From Pseudomonas sp. ML96 (GTDB taxonomy: Bacteria > Pseudomonadota > Gammaproteobacteria > Pseudomonadales > Pseudomonadaceae), in the NCBI RefSeq assembly GCF_000761545.1, contig NZ_JPMY01000012.1, forward strand, positions 62,001 to 126,000: a stretch of 64,000 bases of DNA, in the 5' to 3' direction. A model generated the notes under the pieces. It saw only the letters and a list, made by a program, of their open reading frames with translations, had not been told where the DNA came from and did not search any database. A program made the position numbers and the translations under genes. Positions 22,100-30,402 of the stretch are shown here, in pieces; the stretch's first letter is position 1, and every line of letters begins with the position of its first letter.

Positions 22100-22741
22100 T
22101 CACCCTTCCAGTTCTTGATTATCCTCTGAGAAGCGCTGAAAGAGGTTGTATGTTGGGCCTGCATCAGCTGAACCCATTTGAATTAAATAGAACTGATCTT
22201 CATTAATCAGCCTCAATTCATGGGCATTCAGTAAGTTTCGAATCTTCATTCCCCACCCCTGAGCAGCGTCAAGATGCACTTCATACTTCAGAGCCTTCCC
22301 GTATGGGTTCTGGCTATGCAGTAATCCGCCACACAAATCATATAGCGTTTCAAAATCATCCTTGGACAGATAGTCCCCTTCGTACTTACGAAGCTCCGCC
22401 GTGTGCCTTTGATTCTGCACTTTATGCTGAGTTACAGGGCGTGGATAAAAATCAGGGTGAATCGCTGCAACTGCCTTGAGAACCCTGGAAGCGTGCCAGT
22501 CACGCGAATAGTCAGCACGGGCTTTCGCATAGGCATCCAAACTCGCAACTAGCGAACCAAAAGCGATCAACTCAAGTATTTTTCGGAACTGCAGGTAAAT
22601 AACCTCAACGTTAGTCTGCATGAACCCAGTGGTCGCTTCCCCCACCAAAATCCTATGCACAACCTGAGTTCTATATTTTACCTCTTTCATTAATTCGCAA
22701 TAACGAACAGCTCCAACTGCATCCATATTTTCATACTCCAT
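22100..22741 (-). CDS. AT-rich opposite-strand gene, hypothetical
   Basis: A 213-residue, mostly helical protein on the strand opposite to its neighbours. It starts at 22741 (MEYENMDAVGAVRYCELMKE). RTQVVHRILVG and VEVIYLQFRKILELIAFGSL are amphipathic helices, followed by a charged middle (YEGDYLSKDDFETLYDLCGG) and a C-terminal alpha/beta part. There are no membrane segments. Base composition is distinctly more AT-rich than the flanking phage genes, and the gene is orphaned between two plus-strand units, which is typical of a moron acquired by the phage. I cannot name a family. Confidence 0.7.
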   Translation of the reverse strand: MEYENMDAVGAVRYCELMKEVKYRTQVVHRILVGEATTGFMQTNVEVIYLQFRKILELIAFGSLVASLDAYAKARADYSRDWHASRVLKAVAAIHPDFYPRPVTQHKVQNQRHTAELRKYEGDYLSKDDFETLYDLCGGLLHSQNPYGKALKYEVHLDAAQGWGMKIRNLLNAHELRLINEDQFYLIQMGSADAGPTYNLFQRFSEDNQELEG

Positions 22742-22828
22742 TTATTGCGGTCGCTTCAGCTGTTGGCGACCATTAAACCTACCAATACCCCACAACCAAC
22801 CTTTCACGCCACTGGCGAGGGAGAAGTC

Positions 22829-23464
22829 ATGTCCACTGAAAACCCCATCGTCACCCGTGAGCACCTCGCCGCCCTACAGGTGTTCGCGAACGACATGATC
22901 ACCGCCGCCCTGGGTGGTGGCGACGTAGACGGGCCGACTATCCAGGAGCAGGCCGTAAAGCACGGACTACTTGCGCGGCGAATCATGACAACTCCTTGCT
23001 GCGGCCCTGAAGAAGGCTTCTGCAGCTGCGCCCACACCACGTCGTTCCCGGCTGAATGCTTCCGCAAGACCGTGGCGCTGGTGGCCGAGCTTTCGCAAAC
23101 CAGCCCGCCGCAATCTGCGCCGGCCGGGGCGGTGCATGACGCCTTGGAGTGGCTGGATGATTTCGTGGCCCGCTGTAATGGAGACGACCGAGGTGCATGC
23201 AGTTCGGTGAATATCCTGCGCGATGCTCTCGCCGCCGCCCCTCAACCAGCAGCGAGGAATGGCTGGATTCCATATAGCGAGCAGAAGCCAGACGGCCAGC
23301 ACCGTACCGAGTACCTGATCTATTTCGAGGACACCGGGAAGATCCTCGTAGATGAATGGATCGACGAGCAAACAGAGGGCTGGTGCTTCTGGTTCGGCGA
23401 CCCGTCTCACTGGATGCCCCTGCCTGCATCACCGGTAAAGCAGAGCGAAGGAGAGCAGCCATGA
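22829..23464 (+). CDS. Phage protein with C-terminal DUF551
   Basis: A 211-residue protein starting at 22829 (MSTENPIVTREHLAALQV) behind GAGGGAGAAG. The N-terminal two thirds are helical, with a Cys/His-rich turn (CCGPEEGFCSCAHTTSFP). The C-terminal 60 residues, WIPYSEQKPDGQHRTEYLIY ... SHWMPLPASP, fit DUF551, a short domain found at the end of many phage early proteins. The last codons overlap the start of the next gene. Function unknown. Confidence 0.7.
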   Translation: MSTENPIVTREHLAALQVFANDMITAALGGGDVDGPTIQEQAVKHGLLARRIMTTPCCGPEEGFCSCAHTTSFPAECFRKTVALVAELSQTSPPQSAPAGAVHDALEWLDDFVARCNGDDRGACSSVNILRDALAAAPQPAARNGWIPYSEQKPDGQHRTEYLIYFEDTGKILVDEWIDEQTEGWCFWFGDPSHWMPLPASPVKQSEGEQP

Positions 23465-24081
23465 GCAGCAATGACCTGAAGGCCTACCACGTAGGCGAGG
23501 ACAGCGAAGGCGGCCACGTCGTTGTCTTCGCCACAAGCGGTGCAGCTGCTCGCCGCGCGGGCGGCAACGAACTGGACCTTGAGTTCTCTGCGGTGGAGTT
23601 CTGCCGCCGGGCGCAATGGGCGGATCAGTATGCAGGCCAGCCGTTCATTCCAGCCAAGGCGTTTCATGACGCAGGCTGGTGGCTGCGCTGCAGCTATTGC
23701 GAGACCACCAACTACGACGACGCCGAAGACGACGACGGCAACCCACTGACGATGGTGTACGACGGGCCGGACGTGTACTGCAGCCAGAGCTGCAAGGACG
23801 CGAAGGAGAAGGACATCGACGACGCCAACGAGCGCGGCGATGCCTTTATCCGCAAGGTCCATGAGGCGCGCCCGGACCTGCACTTCGTAAGATTTCGTTG
23901 CGGCTGGCCTTACGTGACCATGACGGCGGAGTTCACCTTCCCAGGCTGCCGCTACGGCGGCGAGATCGTCGACCAGAAGGGCGACGGCAACCTGGCAATG
24001 TACGTGGCAGGCTATGACGGCGACGACTTCCAGGCCTACGAGCGCAGCCGCAATCGCGCTGTTACCGAGCAGCGAGCCTGA
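23461..24081 (+). CDS. Hypothetical phage protein
   Basis: A 206-residue acidic protein starting at 23461 (MSSNDLKAYHVGEDSEGGHV). It begins with a strand-rich part that reads like a small sensor fold (HVVVFATSGAAARRAGGNEL), followed by two cysteine pairs, CSYCET near residue 77 and CSQSC near residue 107, suggesting a zinc-bound unit, and a C-terminal beta part (YVTMTAEFTFPGCRYGGEIV). It overlaps the DUF551 gene by four bases. It belongs to the small-gene cluster before the integrase; no function can be assigned. Confidence 0.7.
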   Translation: MSSNDLKAYHVGEDSEGGHVVVFATSGAAARRAGGNELDLEFSAVEFCRRAQWADQYAGQPFIPAKAFHDAGWWLRCSYCETTNYDDAEDDDGNPLTMVYDGPDVYCSQSCKDAKEKDIDDANERGDAFIRKVHEARPDLHFVRFRCGWPYVTMTAEFTFPGCRYGGEIVDQKGDGNLAMYVAGYDGDDFQAYERSRNRAVTEQRA

Positions 24082-24083
24082 TC

Positions 24084-24176
24084 ATGGCCGCCAAAATCCT
24101 CTGCCGCACCACCCGCAAGCCGGCCGAAGAGTGCCGCTGCCTGCGCTGCACCCCGCCTCCCAAACCGAAGGACTGA
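24084..24176 (+). CDS. Small cysteine-rich ORF
   Basis: A 30-codon frame reading MAAKILCRTTRKPAEECRCL then RCTPPPKPKD, with four cysteines and a Pro-rich end. It starts two bases after the preceding stop, and its own stop lies four bases before the next gene, so spacing supports a real small gene. There is no independent evidence of translation. Confidence 0.4.
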   Translation: MAAKILCRTTRKPAEECRCLRCTPPPKPKD

Positions 24177-24180
24177 CCTC

Positions 24181-24864
24181 ATGAACAACCTGCTCTGGCA
24201 GCTGCTCGCGCGGCTGCTGGCGTGCCGCCCTGTGCGCGCCTTCCTCATTGCCTACGCCAAGCGCACCCCTTACCAGCACATCATGTCCGCCGACGGGGGC
24301 GAGATGTACATGGGCCGCTGGTGGCTGCTCAACCCCTACAACAACGAGACGCGCGCCAGCCGTTGGCCGTGGCTGCCATTCTCTGCCCGCATCCACCACA
24401 TCATGCGCGCCGACCAGGACCGCGACCTGCACGACCACCCCTGGAATGCACGCACCATCATCCTCGACGGCTGGTACACCGAGCAGCGCCTGGTTGAGGA
24501 CGGCAGCCCACTGCATCAGGCCATCGCGCCACCGCCTGGCGCTGAGGTAACCGAGCTCATCCACCGCGAGGCCGGCACCTCGGCGCGGCTGCGCCACGGC
24601 GAGTACCACCGTATCGACGAGGTGTCGCCGGGCGGCGTCTACACCCTGTTCATCACCAGCCGCTACCGCGGCACGTGGGGCTTCCTGGTGGACGGCGTGA
24701 AGGTGCCGTGGCGCCAGTACCTGGGCCTGCCGGAAGCCCCTGCCACCAACATGCAGCAAGCGGACCCAGAGCTGGCAATGCTGGAGAGCTACGCCGCGCC
24801 GGTCTACGTGCTCATCGGCCTGGCCGGCATCGCCACTGCGAGCCTGCTGCTGTGGACGCTGTAG
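24181..24864 (+). CDS. Phage cupin-like protein with C-terminal membrane helix
   Basis: A 227-residue protein. The segment ARIHHIMRADQDRDLHDHPWNARTIILDGWYTEQR has the HxH...-type metal-binding strand pair of cupins, and RLRHGEYHRIDEV provides the second set. A hydrophobic helix ends the protein (VYVLIGLAGIATASLLLWTL), so it may be membrane-tethered. An N-terminal hydrophobic patch (LLWQLLARLLACRPVRAFLIA) is also present. Similar proteins are common in Pseudomonas phages without known function. Its end overlaps the start of the next gene. Confidence 0.65.
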   Translation: MNNLLWQLLARLLACRPVRAFLIAYAKRTPYQHIMSADGGEMYMGRWWLLNPYNNETRASRWPWLPFSARIHHIMRADQDRDLHDHPWNARTIILDGWYTEQRLVEDGSPLHQAIAPPPGAEVTELIHREAGTSARLRHGEYHRIDEVSPGGVYTLFITSRYRGTWGFLVDGVKVPWRQYLGLPEAPATNMQQADPELAMLESYAAPVYVLIGLAGIATASLLLWTL

Positions 24865-25034
24865 CGCCAGCCCCCTGCCAGCACAGCTGGGCGTTTACCA
24901 CGCCCGGCCACATCAAGTGCACCAAGTGCCCGGCCATCGGCCAGCGCTGGTTCACCGCGCAAGAGCGGCGCGAGTACAAGGCCGGCCTGGCCGGCAAAGG
25001 CCCGCGCTGGTTCCACCTCATGCCCCGCACCTGA
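24852..25034 (+). CDS. Small zinc-ribbon-like phage protein
   Basis: A 60-residue protein with a GTG start at 24852 that overlaps the cupin-like gene by 13 bases. Ligands are visible in CQHSWAF and IKCTKCPAIGQRWFTAQERR, so one zinc could be bound; the tail is basic. It is of a kind frequent in phage early regions. The GTG start is chosen by overlap; no ATG is available in frame. Confidence 0.5.
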   Translation: MDAVAPAPCQHSWAFTTPGHIKCTKCPAIGQRWFTAQERREYKAGLAGKGPRWFHLMPRT

Positions 25035-25083
25035 TCCCTTCACCTTTACGGCCTGCCGGCGCCGCCGGCGGGGAGGAGCAGCC

Positions 25084-25428
25084 ATGCCCAAACCTCAGCA
25101 ACTGCCAGACACCGGCGACGATCACGACAAGGTGCTCGAGGCGAAGCTGGCCGAGCTGATCGGCACCACCCCAAAGGCCCTGCAGCGCAAGCGCGAGAAG
25201 GGCATCATCCCCCACGGCGTCTGGTGCCTCATCGACGGCCGGGTGACCTACAGCAAATGGAGATACAACGAATGGGTCGAAAGTCTGTGGACCTGCCAGA
25301 AGGAGTCGAAGTCGTCGGCAACGCCGTCCGCATCCGCTTCACATGGAAGCATCGCCGTTGCGAAACCCTTGCCTATGCGCCGACCGCCGCGGGGATCGCC
25401 AAGGCCTCAAGTCTTCGAGCTCAGGTAA
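25084..25428 (+). CDS. xis: Excisionase-like protein
   Basis: A 114-residue protein. Residues 15-68 (HDKVLEAKLAELIGTTPKAL, then QRKREKGIIPHGVWCLIDGR and [11 protein letters not shown]) form the winged-helix unit of phage excisionases; the remaining 45 residues are low-complexity and overlap the integrase start. Excisionase bends DNA at the attachment site and directs the integrase to remove the prophage. The gene directly precedes the integrase, and the long overlap (157 bases) suggests the functional part is the first 70 residues. Confidence 0.75.
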   Translation: MPKPQQLPDTGDDHDKVLEAKLAELIGTTPKALQRKREKGIIPHGVWCLIDGRVTYSKWRYNEWVESLWTCQKESKSSATPSASASHGSIAVAKPLPMRRPPRGSPRPQVFELR

Positions 25429-26456
25429 AGCAGCTGGTAAAGCTCGGCGTCATGACGGACGACAAGTACGCCGAGCTGTTCCCCGCCTCCAGCTACAGCC
25501 TGGCGCGCCGCACCCCCACCTTCGGGGAGTACGCCCAGGTCTGGCTGGATAGCCGCGAGATCGTCGGCAGCACCCGCCTGAACTACAAGAGCACGCTGAA
25601 CCGGTACTGGATGCCGCACTTCGCGGCCCTGCGCCTGGACGAAATCAGCGCGGTGGACGTGCGCAAGGTCATTGCCGAAACGAACTGGGCGTCACCAGGC
25701 GTGCGGCGTAATGCCTGCGACAAGCTGTCGACCATCTTCAAGGAGGCAGTGCAGGACGGGACCATTGCGCGCAACCCGGCCAGCGCCATCAGCCGGCCGA
25801 AGCTGCCGAAGAAGGTGGTGGACCCGTTCACCCGCGAGGAGGCCGAGCAGATCATCGCGCACATGTATTCGAAGCTGACAGGGCTGCTGCGGATCTACGC
25901 CTGCTTCTTCGAGTTCGCCTTTTTCACGGGCATGCGCCCGGGCGAGGTGATGGCGCTACGGTGGGAGGAGGTGGATTTTCAAGGAAGGAGCGCGCACGTC
26001 TGCCGGGTGCAGGTGAAGGGCAAGATCCACGAACGGGTCAAGACCAAGCGCAGTCGGCATGTGCTGCTGAATGACAGGGCGCTGCATGCCCTGAATGAGG
26101 CCAAGCCACTGACCATGGCTCGGAGTGCATATGTGTTCGCGCCGGCCACCCTGGCCAAAGACAGCGACTGGATACGGACGTGCACCACGCCCAGGGAGTA
26201 CTTCGCCAAAGCCTGCCGGGCGCTCGGCCTGCGTGAGCGGCGGCAGTACGACACCCGCCACACCTACGCGACGATGTGCCTGATGGCCGGCATGAACCCA
26301 GCCTTCATTGCCAACCAACTCGGCCACAGTGTACAAATGTTGCTTTCCACTTACGCGAAGTGGCTCAACTCCACATCGGACTGGGCCGAACTTCAGAAGC
26401 TGGAGACGCAACAAAACGGTACGAAATTGGTACAACCGATTTCATCACCGACCTGA
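25272..26456 (+). CDS. int: Prophage integrase, tyrosine recombinase
   Basis: A 394-residue integrase starting at 25272 ([20 protein letters not shown]). Residues 1-75 are a DUF3596-type arm-binding domain, about 95-185 the core-binding domain ([20 protein letters not shown]), and about 205-385 the catalytic domain with Arg in [15 protein letters not shown], the His-x-x-Arg box in [12 protein letters not shown], His in [18 protein letters not shown] and the nucleophile Tyr in the same segment. It lies at the right end of the prophage, next to host DNA, with the excisionase upstream, which makes it the enzyme for attachment-site recombination. Confidence 0.94.
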   Translation: MGRKSVDLPEGVEVVGNAVRIRFTWKHRRCETLAYAPTAAGIAKASSLRAQVKQLVKLGVMTDDKYAELFPASSYSLARRTPTFGEYAQVWLDSREIVGSTRLNYKSTLNRYWMPHFAALRLDEISAVDVRKVIAETNWASPGVRRNACDKLSTIFKEAVQDGTIARNPASAISRPKLPKKVVDPFTREEAEQIIAHMYSKLTGLLRIYACFFEFAFFTGMRPGEVMALRWEEVDFQGRSAHVCRVQVKGKIHERVKTKRSRHVLLNDRALHALNEAKPLTMARSAYVFAPATLAKDSDWIRTCTTPREYFAKACRALGLRERRQYDTRHTYATMCLMAGMNPAFIANQLGHSVQMLLSTYAKWLNSTSDWAELQKLETQQNGTKLVQPISSPT

Positions 26457-26480
26457 AAGGCGCGCTGGTCTTGCCTTCTG

Positions 26481-26508
26481 TTGGCAGGATGCGACATTTC
26501 CTTATAAG
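26481..26508 (+). promoter_or_regulatory. argF promoter with ArgR site
   Basis: TTGGCA (26481-26486) and TATAAG (26503-26508), 16 bases apart, form the promoter of argF. On the minus strand TGTCGC-N8-AA (26496 back to 26481) matches the Pseudomonas ArgR half-site, overlapping the -35, so arginine repression is expected. It lies just 25 bases beyond the integrase stop; the prophage has therefore left the argF promoter intact. Confidence 0.7.
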
Positions 26509-26617
26509 ATCCCGCCTCCCCCAATCGTCGCCCTCAAGCGGCTCCAGCCGCCGTGTGGGCTGCTATTCCCCGGAAAAACCGGGCCGCGACCGTGGTCGAA
26601 TTAAGGTAGTAATCAAG

Positions 26618-27538
26618 ATGAGCGCCAGGCACTTTCTCTCGTTGATGGACTTCAGCCCTCAGGAACTGAGCGGCCTGATCCGTCGAGCCATCGAGCTGAA
26701 GGACCTGCGCCATCGAGGTGTGCTGTTCGAGCCGCTGAAGAGCCGGGTGCTGGGCATGATCTTCGAGAAAGCCTCGACCCGTACCCGCCTGTCCTTCGAG
26801 GCCGGCATGATCCAGCTCGGCGGCCAGGCCATCTTCCTCTCCCCGCGCGATACCCAGCTGGGTCGCGGCGAGCCGATCGGCGACACCGCCATCGTCATGT
26901 CCAGCATGCTCGACGTGGTGATGATCCGTACTTACGCCCACAGCAACCTCACCGAGTTCGCCGCCAACAGCACGGTGCCGGTGATCAACGGCCTGTCCGA
27001 CGACCTGCACCCCTGCCAGCTGCTGGCCGACATGCAGACCTTCGAGGAAGCGCGCGGCAGCATCAAGGGCAAGACCGTGGCCTGGATCGGCGACGGCAAC
27101 AACATGTGCAACAGCTACCTGGAAGCCGCCGTGCAGTTCGACTTCCAGCTGCGCATCGCCTGCCCCGAGGGCTACGAGCCGAAGGCCGAGTTCCTCGCCG
27201 CCGCCGGCGACCGGGCGCAGATCGTGCGTGATCCGAAGCAGGCCGTGGCCGGCGCCCACCTGGTCAGCACCGACGTGTGGACCTCCATGGGCCAGGAAGA
27301 GGAAAGCGCCAAGCGCCTCAAGCTGTTCGCCCCCTATCAGGTCAACCGCGCCCTGCTCGATGCCGCCGACCCAAGCGTGATCTTCCTGCACTGCCTGCCG
27401 GCCCACCGTGGCGAGGAGATCAGCGAAGACCTGCTCGACGATCCGCGCTCGCTGGCCTGGCAGCAGGCCGAGAACCGCCTGCATGCGCAGAAGGCGCTGA
27501 TGGAAATGCTCGTCGCCCCAGGATGCCGCCCCGCATGA
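26618..27538 (+). CDS. argF: Anabolic ornithine carbamoyltransferase
   Basis: A 306-residue enzyme that makes citrulline from ornithine and carbamoyl phosphate in arginine synthesis. Carbamoyl-phosphate binding is shown by [16 protein letters not shown] (the S-T-R-T motif), the substrate loop by [14 protein letters not shown], and the ornithine side by [11 protein letters not shown] and [12 protein letters not shown], with the active-site Cys in HCLP. Length and motifs are those of the Pseudomonas ArgF. The stop overlaps the next start (ATGA), as in Pseudomonas genomes where an ABC transporter ATPase follows argF. Confidence 0.97.
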   Translation: MSARHFLSLMDFSPQELSGLIRRAIELKDLRHRGVLFEPLKSRVLGMIFEKASTRTRLSFEAGMIQLGGQAIFLSPRDTQLGRGEPIGDTAIVMSSMLDVVMIRTYAHSNLTEFAANSTVPVINGLSDDLHPCQLLADMQTFEEARGSIKGKTVAWIGDGNNMCNSYLEAAVQFDFQLRIACPEGYEPKAEFLAAAGDRAQIVRDPKQAVAGAHLVSTDVWTSMGQEEESAKRLKLFAPYQVNRALLDAADPSVIFLHCLPAHRGEEISEDLLDDPRSLAWQQAENRLHAQKALMEMLVAPGCRPA

Positions 27539-28638
27539 GCCAACTACTGCTGTCCCTGCGCGAGCTGGCTTGCGGCTACAGCGAGCAGCGCATCGTGCAG
27601 ACCCTCAACCTGCACCTGAACGCTGGCGACATCGGCTGTCTGCTCGGCCCCTCGGGTTGTGGCAAGACCACCACCCTGCGCGCCATCGCCGGTTTCGAGC
27701 CGGTGCAGGAAGGCGAGATCGAGCTGGGCGGCGAAGTGATCTCGCGCGCCGGCTTCACCCTGGCACCGGAGAAGCGCCGCATCGGCATGGTGTTCCAGGA
27801 CTACGCCCTGTTCCCCCACCTGACCGTTGCCGAGAACGTGGCCTTCGGCATCCGCAAGCATCCGCAGCGCGACAAGGTGGTGGCCGAGCTGCTGGAGCTG
27901 GTCAAGCTAACCAACCTCGGCAAGCGCTACCCGCACGAGCTGTCCGGCGGCCAGCAGCAACGCGTCTCGCTGGCCCGTGCCCTGGCGCCGGAGCCGCAAC
28001 TGCTGCTGCTCGACGAGCCCTTCTCCAACCTCGACGGCGAGCTGCGCCGCCGCCTCAGCCATGAGGTGCGCGACATTCTCAAGGCTCGCGGCACCAGCGC
28101 CATCCTGGTCACCCACGATCAGGAAGAAGCCTTCGCCGTCAGCGACCAGGTCGGCGTGTTCAACAAGGGCCGCCTGGAGCAGTGGGACACCCCCTACAAC
28201 CTCTACCACGAGCCGGCCACGCCCTTCGTCGCCAGCTTCGTCGGCCAGGGCTACTTCATTCGTGGCCAGCTGCAGAGCCCGGACACGGTGCAGACCGAGC
28301 TGGGCCTGATCCGTGGCAACCGCGCCTACCACTGGCCGGAAGGCAGCGCGGTGGACGTGCTGCTGCGCCCGGACGACATCGTCCCGGCGGCCGACAGCAG
28401 CCTGCAGGCCCAGGTGGTCGGCAAGACCTTCCTCGGCGCCGCCACCCTGTACCGCCTGCAACTGCCGACCGGCACCCAGCTGGAAGCCATCTTCCCCAGC
28501 CACGCCGACCACCAGCCGGGCCAGCAGGTGGGCATTCGCATCGCCGCCGATCATCTGGTGGTGTTCGCCGCACAGGGCAGCGTGGCCGCCCAGCTCAACC
28601 TCGGCGACTCCGGCGTGCGTCGTTACAGCAACGGCTGA
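27535..28638 (+). CDS. ABC transporter ATP-binding protein, Fe(3+)/FbpC-like
   Basis: A 367-residue ABC ATPase. Walker A is [14 protein letters not shown], the signature is [16 protein letters not shown], Walker B is [16 protein letters not shown], and the switch His is in [11 protein letters not shown]. Residues 240-360 are the regulatory OB-type domain (TOBE) of iron, polyamine and sulfate importers. Overlap with argF (ATGA) means translation is coupled. No permease or binding protein gene is adjacent on this strand, so the partners are unknown; an FbpC-type ferric importer ATPase is the best fit. Confidence 0.88.
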   Translation: MSQLLLSLRELACGYSEQRIVQTLNLHLNAGDIGCLLGPSGCGKTTTLRAIAGFEPVQEGEIELGGEVISRAGFTLAPEKRRIGMVFQDYALFPHLTVAENVAFGIRKHPQRDKVVAELLELVKLTNLGKRYPHELSGGQQQRVSLARALAPEPQLLLLDEPFSNLDGELRRRLSHEVRDILKARGTSAILVTHDQEEAFAVSDQVGVFNKGRLEQWDTPYNLYHEPATPFVASFVGQGYFIRGQLQSPDTVQTELGLIRGNRAYHWPEGSAVDVLLRPDDIVPAADSSLQAQVVGKTFLGAATLYRLQLPTGTQLEAIFPSHADHQPGQQVGIRIAADHLVVFAAQGSVAAQLNLGDSGVRRYSNG

Positions 28639-28676
28639 GCCCGTGAAGAGGTGCGCTCAGCGCCCCTCCGCCCCCC

Positions 28677-29456
28677 TTACAGATAGAGCTTGCCGCTGGC
28701 GACCAGCACGGACTGGCCGGCAATCTTCACCCGTGCACCATCCAACCGGCAGTGCAGCTCGCCGCCGCGTGCGGAGCACTGGTAGGCGCGCAGCTCAGTC
28801 TTGTCCAGGCGCTCGGCCCAGTAGGGAGCCAGGATGCAGTGGGTGGAACCGGTCACCGGGTCCTCGTCGATGCCGATGCCCGGGGCGAAGTAGCGCGAGA
28901 CGAAGTCGTGCTGCACACCCGGCGCGGTAACGATCACACCCAGGCCCGGCAGCTGCGCCAGTGCCGTCATGTCCGGCTTGCACTCACGCACCGCCTGCTC
29001 GGACTCCAGCACCGCCAGCAGCTCCTTGCCGACCTGCACCGCCAGCACCCGCTGACCGAGGATGGCACCGACCTGCTCCGCCATCTGCGCCGGCTCCAGG
29101 CGGATGGCCGGGAAGTCCAGCACCAGGCGCCCGCCGTCACGGCTCACCGCCAGGGCACCGGACATGCAACTGAACTCCAGGCGCTCGCCCGGCTCACCGT
29201 ACAGCTGGAACAGCGCGTGGGCGGTGGCCAGGGTAGCGTGGCCACACAGAGGCACCTCGCAGGCCGGGGTGAACCAGCGAATGCGCCAGCCCGCTCCTTC
29301 ACGCACGGTGAATGCGGTTTCGGCCTGGTTGTGCTCGGCGGCGATGCGCTGCATCAGCTCGTCCTCCAGCCAGGCGTCGAGCCGATAGACCACGGCCGGG
29401 TTGCCGCTGAACGGTCGGTCGGTGAAGGCGTCGATCTGATGGAATTCGAGTTGCAT
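28677..29456 (-). CDS. PhzF-family isomerase/epimerase
   Basis: A 259-residue protein of the PhzF/diaminopimelate-epimerase-like fold. It opens FHQIDAFTDRPFSGNPAVVY and contains AEHNQAETAFTV (the catalytic Glu lies in this block), FTPACEVPLCGHATLATAHAL and GIGIDEDPVTGSTHCILAPYW, all highly characteristic. Family members isomerise small metabolites; outside phenazine producers the substrate is usually unknown, and there is no phenazine cluster here. It converges on the ABC transporter gene. Confidence 0.92.
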   Translation of the reverse strand: MQLEFHQIDAFTDRPFSGNPAVVYRLDAWLEDELMQRIAAEHNQAETAFTVREGAGWRIRWFTPACEVPLCGHATLATAHALFQLYGEPGERLEFSCMSGALAVSRDGGRLVLDFPAIRLEPAQMAEQVGAILGQRVLAVQVGKELLAVLESEQAVRECKPDMTALAQLPGLGVIVTAPGVQHDFVSRYFAPGIGIDEDPVTGSTHCILAPYWAERLDKTELRAYQCSARGGELHCRLDGARVKIAGQSVLVASGKLYL

Positions 29457-29581
29457 GCTGCGCTCCCTGGCAGTTGGTCTTGAGCCACCAGCATGCCGTG
29501 GCGCTCGCCCGCCGGATCGGTACAGTCACCTGCGATTGCGCCATTACAGCTGTCTGTTGTGACCGCGCCCCAGGGGATGTT

Positions 29582-30361
29582 CTAGCGCGCGCTGACCCCG
29601 TAGCTCTCGAGCAGGGTCTGCAGCCGGCCATCGGCGCGATAGCGCTGCAGGCCGCGCTCGAAGATCTCGGCGTAGCGCGCGCTGTCCTCACGCCCCGGCG
29701 AGAAGGCCAGGTAGATCGGCACGTCCGGCTCGCGGCAGCCCGCCTCGCGCAGCTCGCCGACGCGGCCGAGGTCGGCCAGGTGCGCCTGGATCACCCAGCT
29801 GTTCTCGATCAGCACATCGATACGGCCGTGGTCGAGCTTGGTCAGGTTGAGATCGAGCGCAGCGCCGCCGGCCGCCACCTGCACGCGGTCGCCATTGCCA
29901 CGCTGCGCTGCGACATAGGCATTGAGCTGCTCGCCATAGCTGTAGTCGTTGATCACGCCCAGGCGCACGCTGGCCAGCGAGTCCACGCCAGTGAAGCGCC
30001 ACTGCGAGTCCTGCTGGGTGTAGAAGCAGTTGCGCGACATGGCCACCGGCGTGGCAGTGAACAGGAAGTCCGGCGCGTCCTCGCGGCCGGCACCGACTGC
30101 AGCGTTGATCTCGCCGTGACGCACCTGCTGCAGCACCCGCGCCCAGTTGCGGATCTCGTAGCGCACGGTGATGCCGGACTCGGCAAAGATGTCGCGCGCC
30201 AGCTCGACGAAGATGCCCGGCTGCTGGGCATCCGGGGCACAGTTGATCGGGCACCAGAGGTCGGCGGCGATCACCAGGGTCTCGGCGCGAACCTGCGGAG
30301 CGAGGCCCAGGCCGACGAGCAGCAGAGCAGAAAAGGTCGGAAGACGACTACACAAATCCAT
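29582..30361 (-). CDS. Periplasmic substrate-binding protein (SBP_bac_3)
   Basis: A 259-residue exported protein: residues 1-26 are a signal peptide (LLLVGLGLAPQVRA, cut before ETLVIAADLWCP). The rest reads as a type-3 solute-binding fold (GIFVELARDIFAESGITVRY, then VGAGREDAPDFLF, DSLASVRLGVINDYSYG, KLDHGRIDVLIENSW). In Pseudomonas many orphan proteins of this type exist and are not tied to an importer; none lies here. The ligand cannot be read from the sequence. Confidence 0.82.
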   Translation of the reverse strand: MDLCSRLPTFSALLLVGLGLAPQVRAETLVIAADLWCPINCAPDAQQPGIFVELARDIFAESGITVRYEIRNWARVLQQVRHGEINAAVGAGREDAPDFLFTATPVAMSRNCFYTQQDSQWRFTGVDSLASVRLGVINDYSYGEQLNAYVAAQRGNGDRVQVAAGGAALDLNLTKLDHGRIDVLIENSWVIQAHLADLGRVGELREAGCREPDVPIYLAFSPGREDSARYAEIFERGLQRYRADGRLQTLLESYGVSAR

Positions 30362-30402
30362 GTGGCGACCTCAGGCAGAAACACGCAGCAGTTGTATCAC
30401 CC

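Larger units (their letters stand above)
1..26456. mobile_element. Lambdoid siphovirus-type prophage, left end outside window
   Basis: All genes from the left edge to 26,456 fit one temperate phage: head, terminase, lysis, Q, replication, cro/cI and integrase modules in lambdoid order, with the lytic right arm on the minus strand and the cI and DGR arm on the plus strand. The integrase gene ends at 26,456, and the argF promoter begins only about 25 bases later, so the attachment junction should lie close to 26,457-26,480. The other end lies left of the window, because tail genes run off the edge. No tRNA gene was seen at the right junction, so the exact att core cannot be named from this window. 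Confidence 0.93.

Noticed and set aside
26457..26617. tRNA gene as the integration target
   Set aside because: No cloverleaf-like sequence was found between the integrase and argF; the segment is accounted for by the argF promoter and leader.
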